A stretch of DNA of 64,000 nucleotides, from positions 1,550,001 to 1,614,000 of the forward strand of contig OZ244224.1 in NCBI GenBank assembly GCA_965217015.1. The letters are read 5' to 3'. The notes beneath the pieces were generated by a model. The model saw nothing but the letters and a program-made list of their open reading frames with translations, ran no database searches and was not told the DNA's origin. Position numbers and translations under genes: made by a program. Positions 7,841-17,321 of this stretch are shown piece after piece. Position 1 is the first letter of the stretch; the number at the start of each line of letters is the position of its first letter. The stretch comes from JAYQKL01 sp038142705 (GTDB lineage: Bacteria; Pseudomonadota; Alphaproteobacteria; RS24).

Positions 7841-9106
7841 ATGGAACAGATCAGATTACAGGATCTTAAAACAAAATCTCCAACAGAACTTCTTGAAGTT
7901 GCTGGTGAGTATGAAATTGAAAATGCTTCAACCATGCGCAAGCAAGACTTGATGTTTGCCATCTTAAAATCTATGGCTGAAAAAGGCACAGATATTATTG
8001 GCAGCGGGGTCGTAGAGGTGCTGCCAGATGGATTTGGTTTCTTAAGGTCTCCAGATGCAAACTACCTGCCAGGCCCTGATGATATTTATGTATCTCCTTC
8101 TCAAATCAGAAAATTTTCACTGCGCACGGGTGATACAGTTGAAGGGGATATTCGCAGCCCAAAAGAAGGTGAGCGCTATTTTGCTTTAATTAAGGTTAAC
8201 AGCATTAATTTTGAAGACCCTGAAAGGGTTCGCCTGAAAGCAAATTTTGATAATCTTACACCGCTCTATCCAGATGAAAGATTGCTGATGGAGGTCGATG
8301 ACCCGACAGTCAAAGATAAATCATCACGCATTATTGATATTGTCTCGCCACTTGGGAAAGGCCAGCGCGCCTTGATTGTGGCGCCACCGCGTACCGGTAA
8401 AACTGTGCTTTTGCAAAATATTGCGCAATCAATCGCGACCAATCATCCAGAATGTTATTTAATTGTTTTATTGATTGATGAGCGGCCAGAAGAGGTGACG
8501 GATATGCAGCGCTCTGTGAAAGGTGAGGTTGTTTCCTCAACCTTTGACGAGCCCGCTTCACGCCATGTTCAAGTTGCCGAAATGGTGATTGAGAAAGCCA
8601 AAAGACTGGTTGAGCATGGGCGTGATGTGGTGATTTTGCTCGACAGCATTACGCGCTTGGGGCGTGCATATAACACTGTGGTGCCGTCTTCGGGGAAGGT
8701 TTTGACAGGTGGTGTCGATGCGAATGCGCTTCAACGCCCGAAACGCTTTTTTGGTGCAGCGCGTAATATTGAAGAGGGCGGCTCACTGACCATTATTTCA
8801 ACCGCGCTGATTGATACAGGCAGCCGTATGGACGAGGTTATCTTTGAAGAATTCAAAGGCACAGGTAACTCAGAAGTTGTGCTGGATCGCAAAATTGCCG
8901 ATAAGCGCGTCTTCCCAGCCATTGATATTATGAAGTCTGGCACGCGGAAAGAAGAAATTCTGATAGAAAAAGACACATTGGCAAAAATTTATGTTCTGCG
9001 CCGTATCTTGAACCCAATGGGGACTGTTGATGCCATCGAGTTCTTGCTTGATAAGCTCAAGCAAACCAAAACCAATGATGAGTTCTTTGACTCAATGAAT
9101 ACATAA
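7841..9106 (+). CDS. rho: Transcription termination factor Rho
   Basis: 421 residues. Rho is a hexameric RNA-dependent ATPase helicase that ends transcription at unstructured, C-rich transcripts. The N-terminal helical domain starts LQDLKTKSPTELLEVA, and the RNA-binding cold-shock-like domain carries GVVEVLPDGFGFLRSP and DIYVSPSQIRKF. The Walker A is VAPPRTGKTVLLQNIA (about 182-197), Walker B DVVILLDSITRLGRAYN, and the Q-loop/R-loop region LTGGVDANALQRPKRFFGAARN. Length is typical. It has its own leader with hairpins, which suggests autoregulation as known for E. coli rho. It converges on the DUF255 gene. Confidence 0.97.
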   Translation: MEQIRLQDLKTKSPTELLEVAGEYEIENASTMRKQDLMFAILKSMAEKGTDIIGSGVVEVLPDGFGFLRSPDANYLPGPDDIYVSPSQIRKFSLRTGDTVEGDIRSPKEGERYFALIKVNSINFEDPERVRLKANFDNLTPLYPDERLLMEVDDPTVKDKSSRIIDIVSPLGKGQRALIVAPPRTGKTVLLQNIAQSIATNHPECYLIVLLIDERPEEVTDMQRSVKGEVVSSTFDEPASRHVQVAEMVIEKAKRLVEHGRDVVILLDSITRLGRAYNTVVPSSGKVLTGGVDANALQRPKRFFGAARNIEEGGSLTIISTALIDTGSRMDEVIFEEFKGTGNSEVVLDRKIADKRVFPAIDIMKSGTRKEEILIEKDTLAKIYVLRRILNPMGTVDAIEFLLDKLKQTKTNDEFFDSMNT

Positions 9107-9136
9107 TCTTGGGGTAAGCCCGCTGGGTTATGATAT

Positions 9137-11179
9137 TTATTTTGCCTTAAAAAGACTATCGAGCTTTTGTTTGAGCGCGCCAGCACTATCAACTGGCGGC
9201 AAGCAAGCGTTACGCGTGCATAAAAAAGCCTGCGTCTTGCTCTGATTATTTTTTTGATTCAGGCTTTCATAAGCGGGGTGGGTTTTCGGTATGTTGCTTT
9301 CTGGCGTTAAGAGTTGCACCATCAGCCCCATATGCGGGTGGTGGGCGGCCAGTGTCTTCATTTCTTGGAAAACTGCGTCACTTTCGGCACCGCTAATAAC
9401 ACAAAGCAAACTCTTTTGATGTCGCGCATAGTGCATAAGACTTGTGGTCATTTGCGGAAAAGATTTTTCTAAATCAATCCAAAAACTTTCCAAAAGAGTT
9501 TCAGCCTGGTGACCATAGTCCGGTTTGCCGCAATAAAGCTCCAAGCGGCTGAACACCCAAATTAAAGTCCCATTTGCACTCGGGCAGGCATTATCTCGTG
9601 CATGGCGCGGGCGAACTAAAATAGCTTCCGCGTCGGCGGCAGTCATATAGTATCCACCAAGCTGGTCGCACCAGAATAATTTTTTTAATGTGGCGCAAAA
9701 ATCTTCGGCTTGTTGCAAATAGCTGGCATGATTTGTTGCAGCATAAAGCGCCAGAGCCGCATCAGCCATATTTGCATAATCTTCAGCTGTGTCCTGCGCA
9801 CTGCGCACACCATCGCGCCAGGCATGGGTGAGGCGGCTAAGGCCGTCGCTTTTTTCATGCATATGGGTCATGATAAATTCATAGGCGTTTTGGGCGAGGG
9901 TTAGCCAGTCGGGCTGATTAAAGCTTAAGCTGGCGCGGGCGAGCGCGGCGATCATTAGCCCATTCCAGTCAGCTAGAACCTTATCGTCGAGCGCGGGTTG
10001 GGGGCGTGTAAGGCGTGCCTGAAAAAGCGCATCACGCGCGCTGCCAAGGGCGGCCTCTGTCTTTTCGCAATAGCCAGCAAGCGTGTTCAGTACATTTTTA
10101 CCCTCGAAATTTCCCGCTTTTGTAATGTCATAATAGTCGCAAAAATCATTATTTTTTTCGCCAAGCACTTCATCTATTTCATCTTGTGTCCAGACATAAA
10201 ACCGACCTTCTTCGCCCTCTGTGTCGGCATCAAGGCTGGCCGCAAACCCGCCATAACTTAGCGTCAACTCACGCGCCAGCCAATCAATGGTTTTTGTTAT
10301 GCGGTCGCGATATATTGCGAGTGGCTTGTCGCACCAAAGCACCGTGAAAAAATCAATAAGCAGAGCATTGTCATAAAGCATTTTTTCAAAATGCGGCACG
10401 CGCCAAAACGCATCAACACTATAACGCGCAAACCCACCCCCTAAATGGTCATAAATACCACCAGAGGAAATTTGCAGGGCTGTGTGGTGCATCAGGTTTT
10501 GCAGGGCTGGGTTTTGTTGTGCAATGGCTGTTTCCCATAAAAACTGGAAAACAAAAGCTTGCGGGAATTTCGGTTGGCCTTGCATGCCGCCATTTTCCTC
10601 GTCTAGATATTTGGACAGGGTTTCGGCGGCCTGGTTGATAAAATTAGGCTGTGCTGGGGCTTTAAGCGCGGCGGATTGGCGGGTTTTAAGAGCGTTTGTT
10701 AATTGGCCAGCATTGTTTTGGACCTTCTCATTTTCCTCATAATAAAGGCGTGCAATCTCACGACAAATATCTGTAAAGGCGGCCATGCCCGCGCGCGCGG
10801 TTTTCGGAAAATATGTGCCGCCCCAAAAGGGCTGGCCTTCTGGTGTCAAAAACATGGTGAGCGGCCAGCCGCCTTGAACCCCCATCATGTGCAATGCGTT
10901 CATGTAAATATCATCAATATCTGGCCGCTCTTCGCGATCCACTTTGATATTGATAAACAGCTCATTCATAACGGCAGCGCTGGCTTCGTCTTCAAAGCTT
11001 TCATGCGCCATCACATGACACCAGTGGCAAGCCGCGTATCCGATAGAAAGCAAAATGGGTTTGTTTTCAGCCTGCGCCTGCGCCAAAGCGTCAGCACCCC
11101 ATGGCTGCCAATGCACCGGATTATCTTTGTGTTGCAATAAATAAGGGCTGGCTTGTTTGTGTAACAGATTTTGTGACAT
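9137..11179 (-). CDS. DUF255 thioredoxin-fold / glycosidase-like protein (YyaL/SPATA20 family)
   Basis: 680 residues. The N-terminal thioredoxin-like domain has the family hallmarks: LLHKQASPYLLQHKDNPVHW at residues 5-24, the redox-like CHWCHVM motif near residue 51, and VDREERPDIDDIYM. GGWPLTMFLTPEGQPFWGGTYFP follows. The rest is an alpha/alpha-barrel resembling six-hairpin glycosidases, with GGIYDHLGGGFARYSVD, FEKMLYDNA, GGFAASLDADTEGEEGRFYVWT and LADWNGLMIAALARA. Family members are widespread but biochemically uncharacterised; a redox or sugar-processing role is only inferred from the folds. It is monocistronic, converging with rho and divergent from mnmE. Confidence 0.88.
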   Translation of the reverse strand: MSQNLLHKQASPYLLQHKDNPVHWQPWGADALAQAQAENKPILLSIGYAACHWCHVMAHESFEDEASAAVMNELFINIKVDREERPDIDDIYMNALHMMGVQGGWPLTMFLTPEGQPFWGGTYFPKTARAGMAAFTDICREIARLYYEENEKVQNNAGQLTNALKTRQSAALKAPAQPNFINQAAETLSKYLDEENGGMQGQPKFPQAFVFQFLWETAIAQQNPALQNLMHHTALQISSGGIYDHLGGGFARYSVDAFWRVPHFEKMLYDNALLIDFFTVLWCDKPLAIYRDRITKTIDWLARELTLSYGGFAASLDADTEGEEGRFYVWTQDEIDEVLGEKNNDFCDYYDITKAGNFEGKNVLNTLAGYCEKTEAALGSARDALFQARLTRPQPALDDKVLADWNGLMIAALARASLSFNQPDWLTLAQNAYEFIMTHMHEKSDGLSRLTHAWRDGVRSAQDTAEDYANMADAALALYAATNHASYLQQAEDFCATLKKLFWCDQLGGYYMTAADAEAILVRPRHARDNACPSANGTLIWVFSRLELYCGKPDYGHQAETLLESFWIDLEKSFPQMTTSLMHYARHQKSLLCVISGAESDAVFQEMKTLAAHHPHMGLMVQLLTPESNIPKTHPAYESLNQKNNQSKTQAFLCTRNACLPPVDSAGALKQKLDSLFKAK

Positions 11180-11277
11180 ATAAACCTATCTAGGATATGG
11201 TGTCTGACCGCTTGAGGACAGCATCAAGAAAGTATAAAACGACTATTCAGTATAGCCGAGACAGTAAGAGAAGTCAC

Positions 11278-12699
11278 ATGAACACCGAGATTGCGTCAGA
11301 TAACACCATTTATGCGCTCAGTACGCCAGCCGGGCGCGGCGCGGTGGCCATTATTCGGGTTTCGGGCGAAAAAACAACACAAGCCATTGATATTATTACA
11401 AAAAACAAGGTTCCGCCTGCGCGTCAAGCCGCTGTCAGACAGCTTTATAACCCGCAGGACGGAAGCGTGATAGACGAGGCTTTGGTGCTTTATTTTAAGG
11501 CGCCCCATTCTTACAGCGGCGAGGATATGGCAGAGTTGCATGTGCATGGCGGTGCGGCGGTGATTGAAGAAACGCTGGCTGTTTTGTCACGAATAGACGG
11601 ATTGGCTCCTGCTGAGCCGGGTGCTTTTACACGCCGTGCGGTGTTGAATGGTCGGTTTGATTTAACCCGTGCGGAAGCGGTGGCAGATTTGATTGATGCC
11701 GAAACCCATGCTCAAAAAACTCAAGCCTTAAGACAATTGCGCGGTGCGCTCGGGGTGCTTTATGGCGGCTGGCGCGAACGCCTTGAGCGGGCCTTGGCGC
11801 ATTTGGAGGCGGATATTGAGTTTGCTGATGAGGATTTGCCGGGCGGTATTGGGCGCGCGGTTTTGGCTGATGTGACGGCATTGGCAGATGAAATTCGCGC
11901 GCATTTGGCAGAGGGGCGCGGGCGCGCCTTGCGCGACGGTGTGGAGATAGCGATTATTGGCGCGCCGAATGTTGGCAAGTCCAGCCTGTTGAACCAGCTG
12001 GCGGGGCGCGAGGCGGCGATTGTTTCAGCCCGCGCCGGCACGACCAGAGATATTATTGAGGTGTCGATGGTGATTGCGGGTGTGCCGGTTGTGGTTGCGG
12101 ATACAGCGGGTCTGCGCGCAGCGGGCGATGAGATAGAGCGCGAAGGTGTGCGCCGCGCTACCAAGCGGGCCGCTGAAGCTGATATGAAATTATTTGTTTT
12201 TGCGCCGCAAGAGGAGGCCGATATTGACAGACCAGAGCTATGGTTTCATCAGGAAGATTTGTCTGAAATCCAGCCAGACGCGCAAGATGTGGCGATTTAT
12301 AATAAGTCTGATTTGGGCGCCTTTGACGCCATAGATAAAGCCCAGCGCGATGCGCTGGAGGCGCAAGGTTTCGCACCTCTCTTGGCCGCGCCGCTTGCGG
12401 TTTCAGCAAAAACCGGTAATGGCATGGCCGCGCTTTGGGCGGTATTGGAAGCGCGCGTTTCTGAGGCTTTTGGGTTGTCAGACCACCCCGCTTTGACACG
12501 CCAGCGCCATAAAGATGCATTGGAGGCCGCGCTGGTTGCGTTGTCGCGTGCGCTGGATGTGCCAGAAGATGCCGGCGCGCTTGAGCTGGTTGCGGAGGAT
12601 ATGCGCCTCGCCATGCGTGAGATTGGGCGCATCACAGGTGCGGTTGATGTGGAGGCGCTCTTAGATATTGTGTTCCGCGATTTTTGCATTGGGAAATAG
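11278..12699 (+). CDS. mnmE: tRNA uridine-5-carboxymethylaminomethyl(34) synthesis GTPase MnmE
   Basis: 473 residues. With MnmG, MnmE installs the (carboxymethyl)aminomethyl group on wobble U34 of certain tRNAs. The N-terminal tetrahydrofolate-binding domain starts TIYALSTPAGRGAVAIIRVSG, then SYSGEDMAELHVHGG and EPGAFTRRAVLNGR. The inserted G domain has P-loop GAPNVGKSS (about 228-236), GTTRD, DTAGLR and NKSD. The protein ends in the catalytic FCIGK motif. I chose the ATG at 11278 because AAGAGAAG sits just upstream and family homology begins there; the frame stays open to 11197 without homology. mnmG follows after a parS-bearing gap. Confidence 0.96.
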   Translation: MNTEIASDNTIYALSTPAGRGAVAIIRVSGEKTTQAIDIITKNKVPPARQAAVRQLYNPQDGSVIDEALVLYFKAPHSYSGEDMAELHVHGGAAVIEETLAVLSRIDGLAPAEPGAFTRRAVLNGRFDLTRAEAVADLIDAETHAQKTQALRQLRGALGVLYGGWRERLERALAHLEADIEFADEDLPGGIGRAVLADVTALADEIRAHLAEGRGRALRDGVEIAIIGAPNVGKSSLLNQLAGREAAIVSARAGTTRDIIEVSMVIAGVPVVVADTAGLRAAGDEIEREGVRRATKRAAEADMKLFVFAPQEEADIDRPELWFHQEDLSEIQPDAQDVAIYNKSDLGAFDAIDKAQRDALEAQGFAPLLAAPLAVSAKTGNGMAALWAVLEARVSEAFGLSDHPALTRQRHKDALEAALVALSRALDVPEDAGALELVAEDMRLAMREIGRITGAVDVEALLDIVFRDFCIGK

Positions 12700-12716
12700 C
12701 GCGCCCATTTTGCGAT

Positions 12717-12732
12717 TGTTTCATGTGAAACA
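12717..12732. other. parS: parS-like centromere site 1
   Basis: TGTTTCATGTGAAACA differs from the widely conserved parS consensus TGTTTCACGTGAAACA at one position. It lies in the mnmE-mnmG gap, 36 bp before the mnmG start. ParB encoded about 3.6 kb downstream would bind here. The near-palindrome and the parAB context make this a confident call, although binding is inferred. Confidence 0.85.
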
Positions 12733-12768
12733 TCTTGCCGTTCGAGGTTGAGCGAGGTAAAAACCAGC

Positions 12769-14670
12769 ATGAGCCATAAAACCAAATTTGATGTGATTGT
12801 GATTGGTGGTGGGCATGCGGGCTGCGAGGCCGCCGCTGCCGCCGCGCGTATGGGCGCGGACACGCTATTGCTGACCCATAAAATTGAAACCATTGGGGAA
12901 ATGTCCTGCAACCCAGCGATTGGCGGTGTTGGCAAAGGGCATTTGGTGCGCGAGATTGATGCGCTTGATGGGCTGATGGGCCGCGTGGCTGACCAGGCTG
13001 GTATACAGTTTCGCCTGTTAAACCAGCGTAAGGGGCCGGCTGTGCGCGGGCCGCGGGCGCAGGCAGACCGCAAACTGTATCGCGAGGCCATGCAGGCTGA
13101 AATCCTTAATATGGAAAACCTCACTGTGATTGCTGCGCCGGTAGATGATTTGGAAGTCACCAATGACCGCGCAACGGGGGTGGTTGCTGGCGATGGTGTG
13201 GTGTATCACGCCCCCGCGACGGTGTTGACAACCGGTACTTTTTTAGATGGTATTATCCATCTTGGCACAGAGCGCACACCGGCCGGACGGTTTGGTGAGG
13301 CGCCGGCGAAGAAATTATCTACCCGCCTTTATGCGCTGGATTTGGCCTTGGGACGGATGAAAACAGGCACACCGGCGCGTTTAGACGCGACCAGTATTGA
13401 TTATAGCGTTTGTGAGCCGCAGCCTGGCGACGAGCCGCCGCTGCCCTTTTCGTTTATGAATTCTGAAATTAAAGTGCCGCAAACCATTTGCCATATCACC
13501 ACCACAACGGAAGAAACACAGGCGATTATTGCGGAAAACATCAAAAAATCGCCGGTTTATTCAGGCCAAATCGCCGGTGTTGGCCCGCGCTATTGTCCGG
13601 CTTTGGAAGATAAGGTCGCGCGTTTTCCAGACCGCCAGCGCCATCAGGTATTTTTAGAGCCTGAGGGGCTGGACGACGATACGGTTTATCCCAATGGGAT
13701 TTCAACTTCCTTGCCGCGCGATATTCAAGATGCGTTTTTGCGCACCATTCCGGGCTTAGAAAATGTCCGCGTGAAACGCTATGGCTATGCGATTGAATAT
13801 GATTATGTTGACCCGCGAGAGCTGGATATGACGCTGCAGGTCAAACGCTTGCCGGGGCTGTATTTGGCGGGCCAAATAAACGGCACAACAGGTTATGAAG
13901 AGGCGGCTGGGCAGGGCTTGGTTGCCGGTCTGAACGCGGCGCAAAAAGCCGCCGGTGCTGATGTAGCGAAAGACGCATTTATTCTGGATCGTGCTGATGC
14001 TTATATTGGCGTGATGATTGATGATTTGGTCACGCGTGGCGTGCAGGAGCCCTACCGTATGTTCACCTCGCGGGCGGAATATCGCTTGACTTTGCGGGCT
14101 GATAACGCGGACCAGCGTTTGACACCAAAAGGCTTGTCTTTTGGCTGTGTCGCGGCACCGCGCAAGGCTGTTTTCGAAGCCAAAATATCAAAATTAGAGG
14201 CTGCGCGCAGCTTTGCAAAAGCGCATAACCTAACCCCTAATGAGGCGCAAAAGCACGGTATGAATATTAACTCAGATGGGATAAGGCGGAATATTATTGA
14301 CCTTTTGGGGCATCCGGGCGCGAGCTGGGCGCAGCTTTCGTCTATTTGGCCTGAAATGCAGGAATGGCCAGCTGAAATCCGGGAACAAATCGAAACTGAC
14401 GCGCAATATGCGGGGTATTTGGACCGCCAATCTGCCGATATTGCCGCCTTCCGGCGCGATGAGAGCCTGAAACTGCCGCAGGATTTTGATTATATGCAGA
14501 TTGAGGGCATGTCAAATGAAGTGCGGCAAAGGCTGGCCGCCACGCGCCCAACCACTTTGGGCCAGGCTGCGCGACTAGATGGTATGACCCCAGCCGCGCT
14601 GACCCTGCTCTTGCATTATGCGCGCAAAAACCTGCAACCTGCCCGCGACGCGGCTGATGGGGGGCGATAA
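12769..14670 (+). CDS. mnmG: tRNA uridine-5-carboxymethylaminomethyl(34) synthesis enzyme MnmG (GidA)
   Basis: 633 residues. This is the FAD-dependent partner of MnmE in wobble U34 modification. The FAD motif GGGHAGCEAAAAAARMG is near residue 14. MSCNPAIGGVGKGHLVREIDALDG and QFRLLNQRKGPAVRGPRAQ follow, then GLYLAGQINGTTGYEEAAGQGL and the tRNA-interaction motif FTSRAEYRLTLRADNAD. The ATG at 12769 follows GAGGT at a good distance; a TTG 21 bp upstream is in frame but less likely. rsmG begins right after the stop codon. Length matches the family (about 620-640). Confidence 0.97.
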   Translation: MSHKTKFDVIVIGGGHAGCEAAAAAARMGADTLLLTHKIETIGEMSCNPAIGGVGKGHLVREIDALDGLMGRVADQAGIQFRLLNQRKGPAVRGPRAQADRKLYREAMQAEILNMENLTVIAAPVDDLEVTNDRATGVVAGDGVVYHAPATVLTTGTFLDGIIHLGTERTPAGRFGEAPAKKLSTRLYALDLALGRMKTGTPARLDATSIDYSVCEPQPGDEPPLPFSFMNSEIKVPQTICHITTTTEETQAIIAENIKKSPVYSGQIAGVGPRYCPALEDKVARFPDRQRHQVFLEPEGLDDDTVYPNGISTSLPRDIQDAFLRTIPGLENVRVKRYGYAIEYDYVDPRELDMTLQVKRLPGLYLAGQINGTTGYEEAAGQGLVAGLNAAQKAAGADVAKDAFILDRADAYIGVMIDDLVTRGVQEPYRMFTSRAEYRLTLRADNADQRLTPKGLSFGCVAAPRKAVFEAKISKLEAARSFAKAHNLTPNEAQKHGMNINSDGIRRNIIDLLGHPGASWAQLSSIWPEMQEWPAEIREQIETDAQYAGYLDRQSADIAAFRRDESLKLPQDFDYMQIEGMSNEVRQRLAATRPTTLGQAARLDGMTPAALTLLLHYARKNLQPARDAADGGR

Positions 14671-15363
14671 GTGATATCACCGCCTGCGGCGCCCCCAATG
14701 TCTGAAGGGGCTAAATGGTTTACCGAAATGTTTCATGTTTCCCGTGAAACGCGCAAAGCGCTCGAAATATATGAGGCGTTGCTGATTAAGTGGCAAAAAA
14801 CCATCAATTTGGTTGGCCCCTCGACGGTTGAGCTGTTTTGGGAGCGGCATGCGGCGGATAGCGCGCAGCTTTTAGATTTGGTGCCGGTGACCAGTAAAAT
14901 ATGGCTTGATCTTGGCTCAGGTGGTGGGTTTCCGGGGTTGGTAATTGCAATGTTATGGCTTGATGTTCATGGTGAGAGTGAAGGCGGCGGGCGACATGTT
15001 CATCTGATTGAATCGGACCAGCGCAAATGCGCTTTTATGCGGGCGGTTATTCGAGAAACCGGCGCGCCTGCGACTGTTCATGAGGGGCGCATTGAGGCGT
15101 TTATTGATGAAAAAGCTGAGCGTTTTGGGCGTATAGACGTGGTCAGCGCGCGGGCTTTGGCCCCTTTGCCCAAATTGGTCGGTATGGCGGCACCCTTTTT
15201 TGAAAATCACACAAAAGGGGTGTTTTTAAAGGGGAAAGAGTGGCAAGAGGAATTGACGCAGGCCCGCCAATCATGGAAGATAGATTGTATGGCGGTTGAA
15301 AGCCGGACCGATAAGGCGGCGCGGGTGCTGTTATGTGAGTGCCCTCATCCGCATCAACTTTAA
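14671..15363 (+). CDS. rsmG: 16S rRNA (guanine(527)-N(7))-methyltransferase RsmG (GidB)
   Basis: 230 residues from the GTG at 14671, or 221 from the ATG at 14698. RsmG uses S-adenosylmethionine to methylate G527 of 16S rRNA. The core begins FHVSRETRKALEIYEALL, then KWQKTINLV. The SAM-binding loop is LDLGSGGGFPGLVIA (about residues 76-90), with VHLIESDQRKCAFMRAV and VVSARALAPL later. The GTG abuts the mnmG TAA and is preceded by a GGGGGG tract that could be a ribosome site; the ATG has none, but family homology begins only after it. The codons for HVSRET carry a parS-like site. parA follows. Confidence 0.94.
   Translation: MISPPAAPPMSEGAKWFTEMFHVSRETRKALEIYEALLIKWQKTINLVGPSTVELFWERHAADSAQLLDLVPVTSKIWLDLGSGGGFPGLVIAMLWLDVHGESEGGGRHVHLIESDQRKCAFMRAVIRETGAPATVHEGRIEAFIDEKAERFGRIDVVSARALAPLPKLVGMAAPFFENHTKGVFLKGKEWQEELTQARQSWKIDCMAVESRTDKAARVLLCECPHPHQL
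14736..14751. other. parS: parS-like centromere site 2, inside rsmG
   Basis: TGTTTCCCGTGAAACG matches the parS consensus TGTTTCACGTGAAACA at 14 of 16 positions. It is embedded in the rsmG coding sequence, where it encodes part of the conserved HVSRET stretch. It lies about 2 kb from site 1 and 0.7 kb before parA. Placement of parS within the mnmG-rsmG-parAB cluster is common in bacteria. Confidence 0.75.
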
Positions 15364-15460
15364 CTTGTAAAAAGCTCTTATAGGGGCTTATAGTGAGTTT
15401 CAGGGAATTTTGGCTTTTTTGCCGCTTAATAATGCCCGTTAATAAGGATTGGGTCACCAA

Positions 15461-16318
15461 ATGGAAAACGACACCCCAAACGCCGAAACGCCAGCCGCGC
15501 CATTATCAAATGACGCGAGCATGGCAACGCGTATTTTGGCGTTAGTGAACCAAAAAGGCGGCGTCGGCAAAACCACAACAGCGATTAATTTAGGCACCGC
15601 GCTGGCGGCCATTGGCCAAAAAGTGCTGATTGTTGACCTTGACCCGCAAGGCAATGCCAGCACGGGGTTGGGGGTAGAGGCGGCAGCGCGGGAAACCTCG
15701 TCATTTGATGTATTGGTTGGTGAGGCCGATATTGCCTCAGCGGTTATGCCAACAGCTGTGCCGGGCCTTGAACTCTTGGCATCAACAATGGATTTGCTCG
15801 GCGCTGAAATGGAGCTGGCACAAAACCCGCGCCGTCTGATGTTGTTGCGTGACGCGCTGCGGGATACGCAAAACGCGCCTTATGATTATGTGCTGATTGA
15901 TTGCCCGCCCTCGCTTAATTTGTTGACACTCAACGCGATGACGGCCGCGCAGTCGGTTTTGGTGCCATTGCAATGCGAGTTTTTTGCTCTCGAAGGTCTG
16001 TCACAATTGCTGTCCACGATTGATCAGGTGCGCGAGACGCTTAACCCAGAATTAGATATTCAGGGGATTGTGCTGACCATGCATGACCCGCGCAATAATT
16101 TATCGCGCCAGGTTGAAGAAGATGTCCGTGCCCATTTTGGCGACAAGGTTTATAAAACGCTGGTGCCAAGAAATGTTCGGGTGTCAGAGGCACCGTCATT
16201 TGGCCAGCCGGCTTTGCTTTATGATCACAAATGCGCGGGCTCTCAAGCTTATATGCGGCTGGCGTCAGAACTTATCCAACGTGAGCGCGCCTATCAAAAC
16301 GCGTCTGTTAACCCATAG
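15461..16318 (+). CDS. parA: Chromosome partitioning ATPase ParA (Soj)
   Basis: 285 residues from the ATG at 15461; an in-frame TTG at 15449 is the alternative. ParA is a deviant-Walker ATPase that binds DNA non-specifically and moves ParB-parS complexes. The deviant P-loop KGGVGKTT is at residues 32-39, with the signature lysine. DLDPQGNASTGLG (Walker A') and YVLIDCPPSLNLLTLNAM (Walker B) follow, then PLQCEFFALEGLSQL. The first 20 residues are variable. It is followed by parB after 9 bp, and two parS-like sites lie within 3 kb upstream. Together with oriC at about 5.9 kb this is the segregation centre of the chromosome. Confidence 0.96.
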   Translation: MENDTPNAETPAAPLSNDASMATRILALVNQKGGVGKTTTAINLGTALAAIGQKVLIVDLDPQGNASTGLGVEAAARETSSFDVLVGEADIASAVMPTAVPGLELLASTMDLLGAEMELAQNPRRLMLLRDALRDTQNAPYDYVLIDCPPSLNLLTLNAMTAAQSVLVPLQCEFFALEGLSQLLSTIDQVRETLNPELDIQGIVLTMHDPRNNLSRQVEEDVRAHFGDKVYKTLVPRNVRVSEAPSFGQPALLYDHKCAGSQAYMRLASELIQRERAYQNASVNP

Positions 16319-16327
16319 GAGAAAAAA

Positions 16328-17302
16328 ATGGCTGAAAAAAAACGCGCATTGGGTCGGGGCTTATCCGCTTTAATTGGCGATGCGCCTGTTGAGTTGGACG
16401 CGCCAAGCAAAAAGGCCAGCGCTCAAGAGGCGGCAGAAAAAAAGGCCGCACCCACTCAAAAACAAGCCCAGCCAGACATCCAAAATGACAGTGGATTTAT
16501 GATGCTCGGCATTGACCAATTGCAGGCTGGCGCTTTTCAGCCGCGTCAGAATTTTGCTGAGGAGGACTTGGAAAACCTTTCTAAGTCATTGAAAGAAAAG
16601 GGTGTTTTGCAGCCGCTCTTAGTGCGCCCTTTGGCCGATGGCGCGGCAGCGGGGCAAACACCCTATGAGATTGTTGCTGGTGAGCGGCGGTGGCGCGCTG
16701 CTCAGCGTGCGCGGTTGCATCAGGTGCCAGTTTTGGTGCGCGAGCTCAGTGATACAGAAGCGCTTGAGATTGCTATTATTGAAAATGTTCAGCGCGCCGA
16801 CTTGAACCCGATTGAGGAGTCGTTGGCTTATCAAAGATTGATGCAGGAGTTTTCTTATACGCAAGACGAGCTGGCCAAAACGCTTGGTAAAAGCCGAAGT
16901 CATATTGCCAATATGCTGCGCCTTACGGGGGTAAGCGATAAGGTTCGCGGGTTTTTAATCGCGGGTGATTTATCGGCAGGCCATGCCCGTGCTTTGTTAA
17001 ATTTTGATGGTGCGGACGCGCTGGCTAAGCGGATTATTGCGGAGGGGCTGAGTGTTCGCGCGGTTGAAAAAATTGTCGCTGAGGCCAAAGGCGGTGGCGG
17101 CAAAACCAAGCCAACGCCGCAAAAAACAAAAATTGAAAAAGATGTTGATACGCTGGCGCTTGAGCAAACAGTGCAAACCGCGCTGGGTTTGGGGGTTGAT
17201 ATTCAACATAAAGGCGAGACAGGCGGCACATTATCAATCAGCTATAAAACGCTGGAACAGCTTGATGATGTGGTGAGTCGGTTGATGCAGCGAAAAGCTT
17301 AG
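16328..17302 (+). CDS. parB: Chromosome partitioning protein ParB (Spo0J), CTPase/parS-binding
   Basis: 324 residues. ParB binds parS, spreads as a CTP-gated clamp and recruits ParA. It starts MAEKKRALGRGLSALIGD, the typical alphaproteobacterial N-terminus with ParA-stimulating basic residues. After a linker the ParB/Srx domain reads QLQAGAFQPRQNF, IVAGERRWRAAQRA (the arginine-rich CTP-binding box, GERRWRA) and IIENVQRADLNPIEE. The helix-turn-helix is YTQDELAKTLGKSRSHIANMLRL, then the dimerisation tail. AGGAG at 16317-16321 precedes the ATG. It converges with holA. Confidence 0.97.
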   Translation: MAEKKRALGRGLSALIGDAPVELDAPSKKASAQEAAEKKAAPTQKQAQPDIQNDSGFMMLGIDQLQAGAFQPRQNFAEEDLENLSKSLKEKGVLQPLLVRPLADGAAAGQTPYEIVAGERRWRAAQRARLHQVPVLVRELSDTEALEIAIIENVQRADLNPIEESLAYQRLMQEFSYTQDELAKTLGKSRSHIANMLRLTGVSDKVRGFLIAGDLSAGHARALLNFDGADALAKRIIAEGLSVRAVEKIVAEAKGGGGKTKPTPQKTKIEKDVDTLALEQTVQTALGLGVDIQHKGETGGTLSISYKTLEQLDDVVSRLMQRKA

Positions 17303-17321
17303 CCGTTTATTCTTAAAACAA

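Noticed and set aside
9107..9136. Terminator between rho and the DUF255 gene
   Set aside because: Only a 5-bp imperfect stem without a clear T-run could be drawn.
11197..11277. Longer mnmE N-terminus from 11197
   Set aside because: No family homology upstream of 11278, and the ribosome site AAGAGAAG is placed for 11278.
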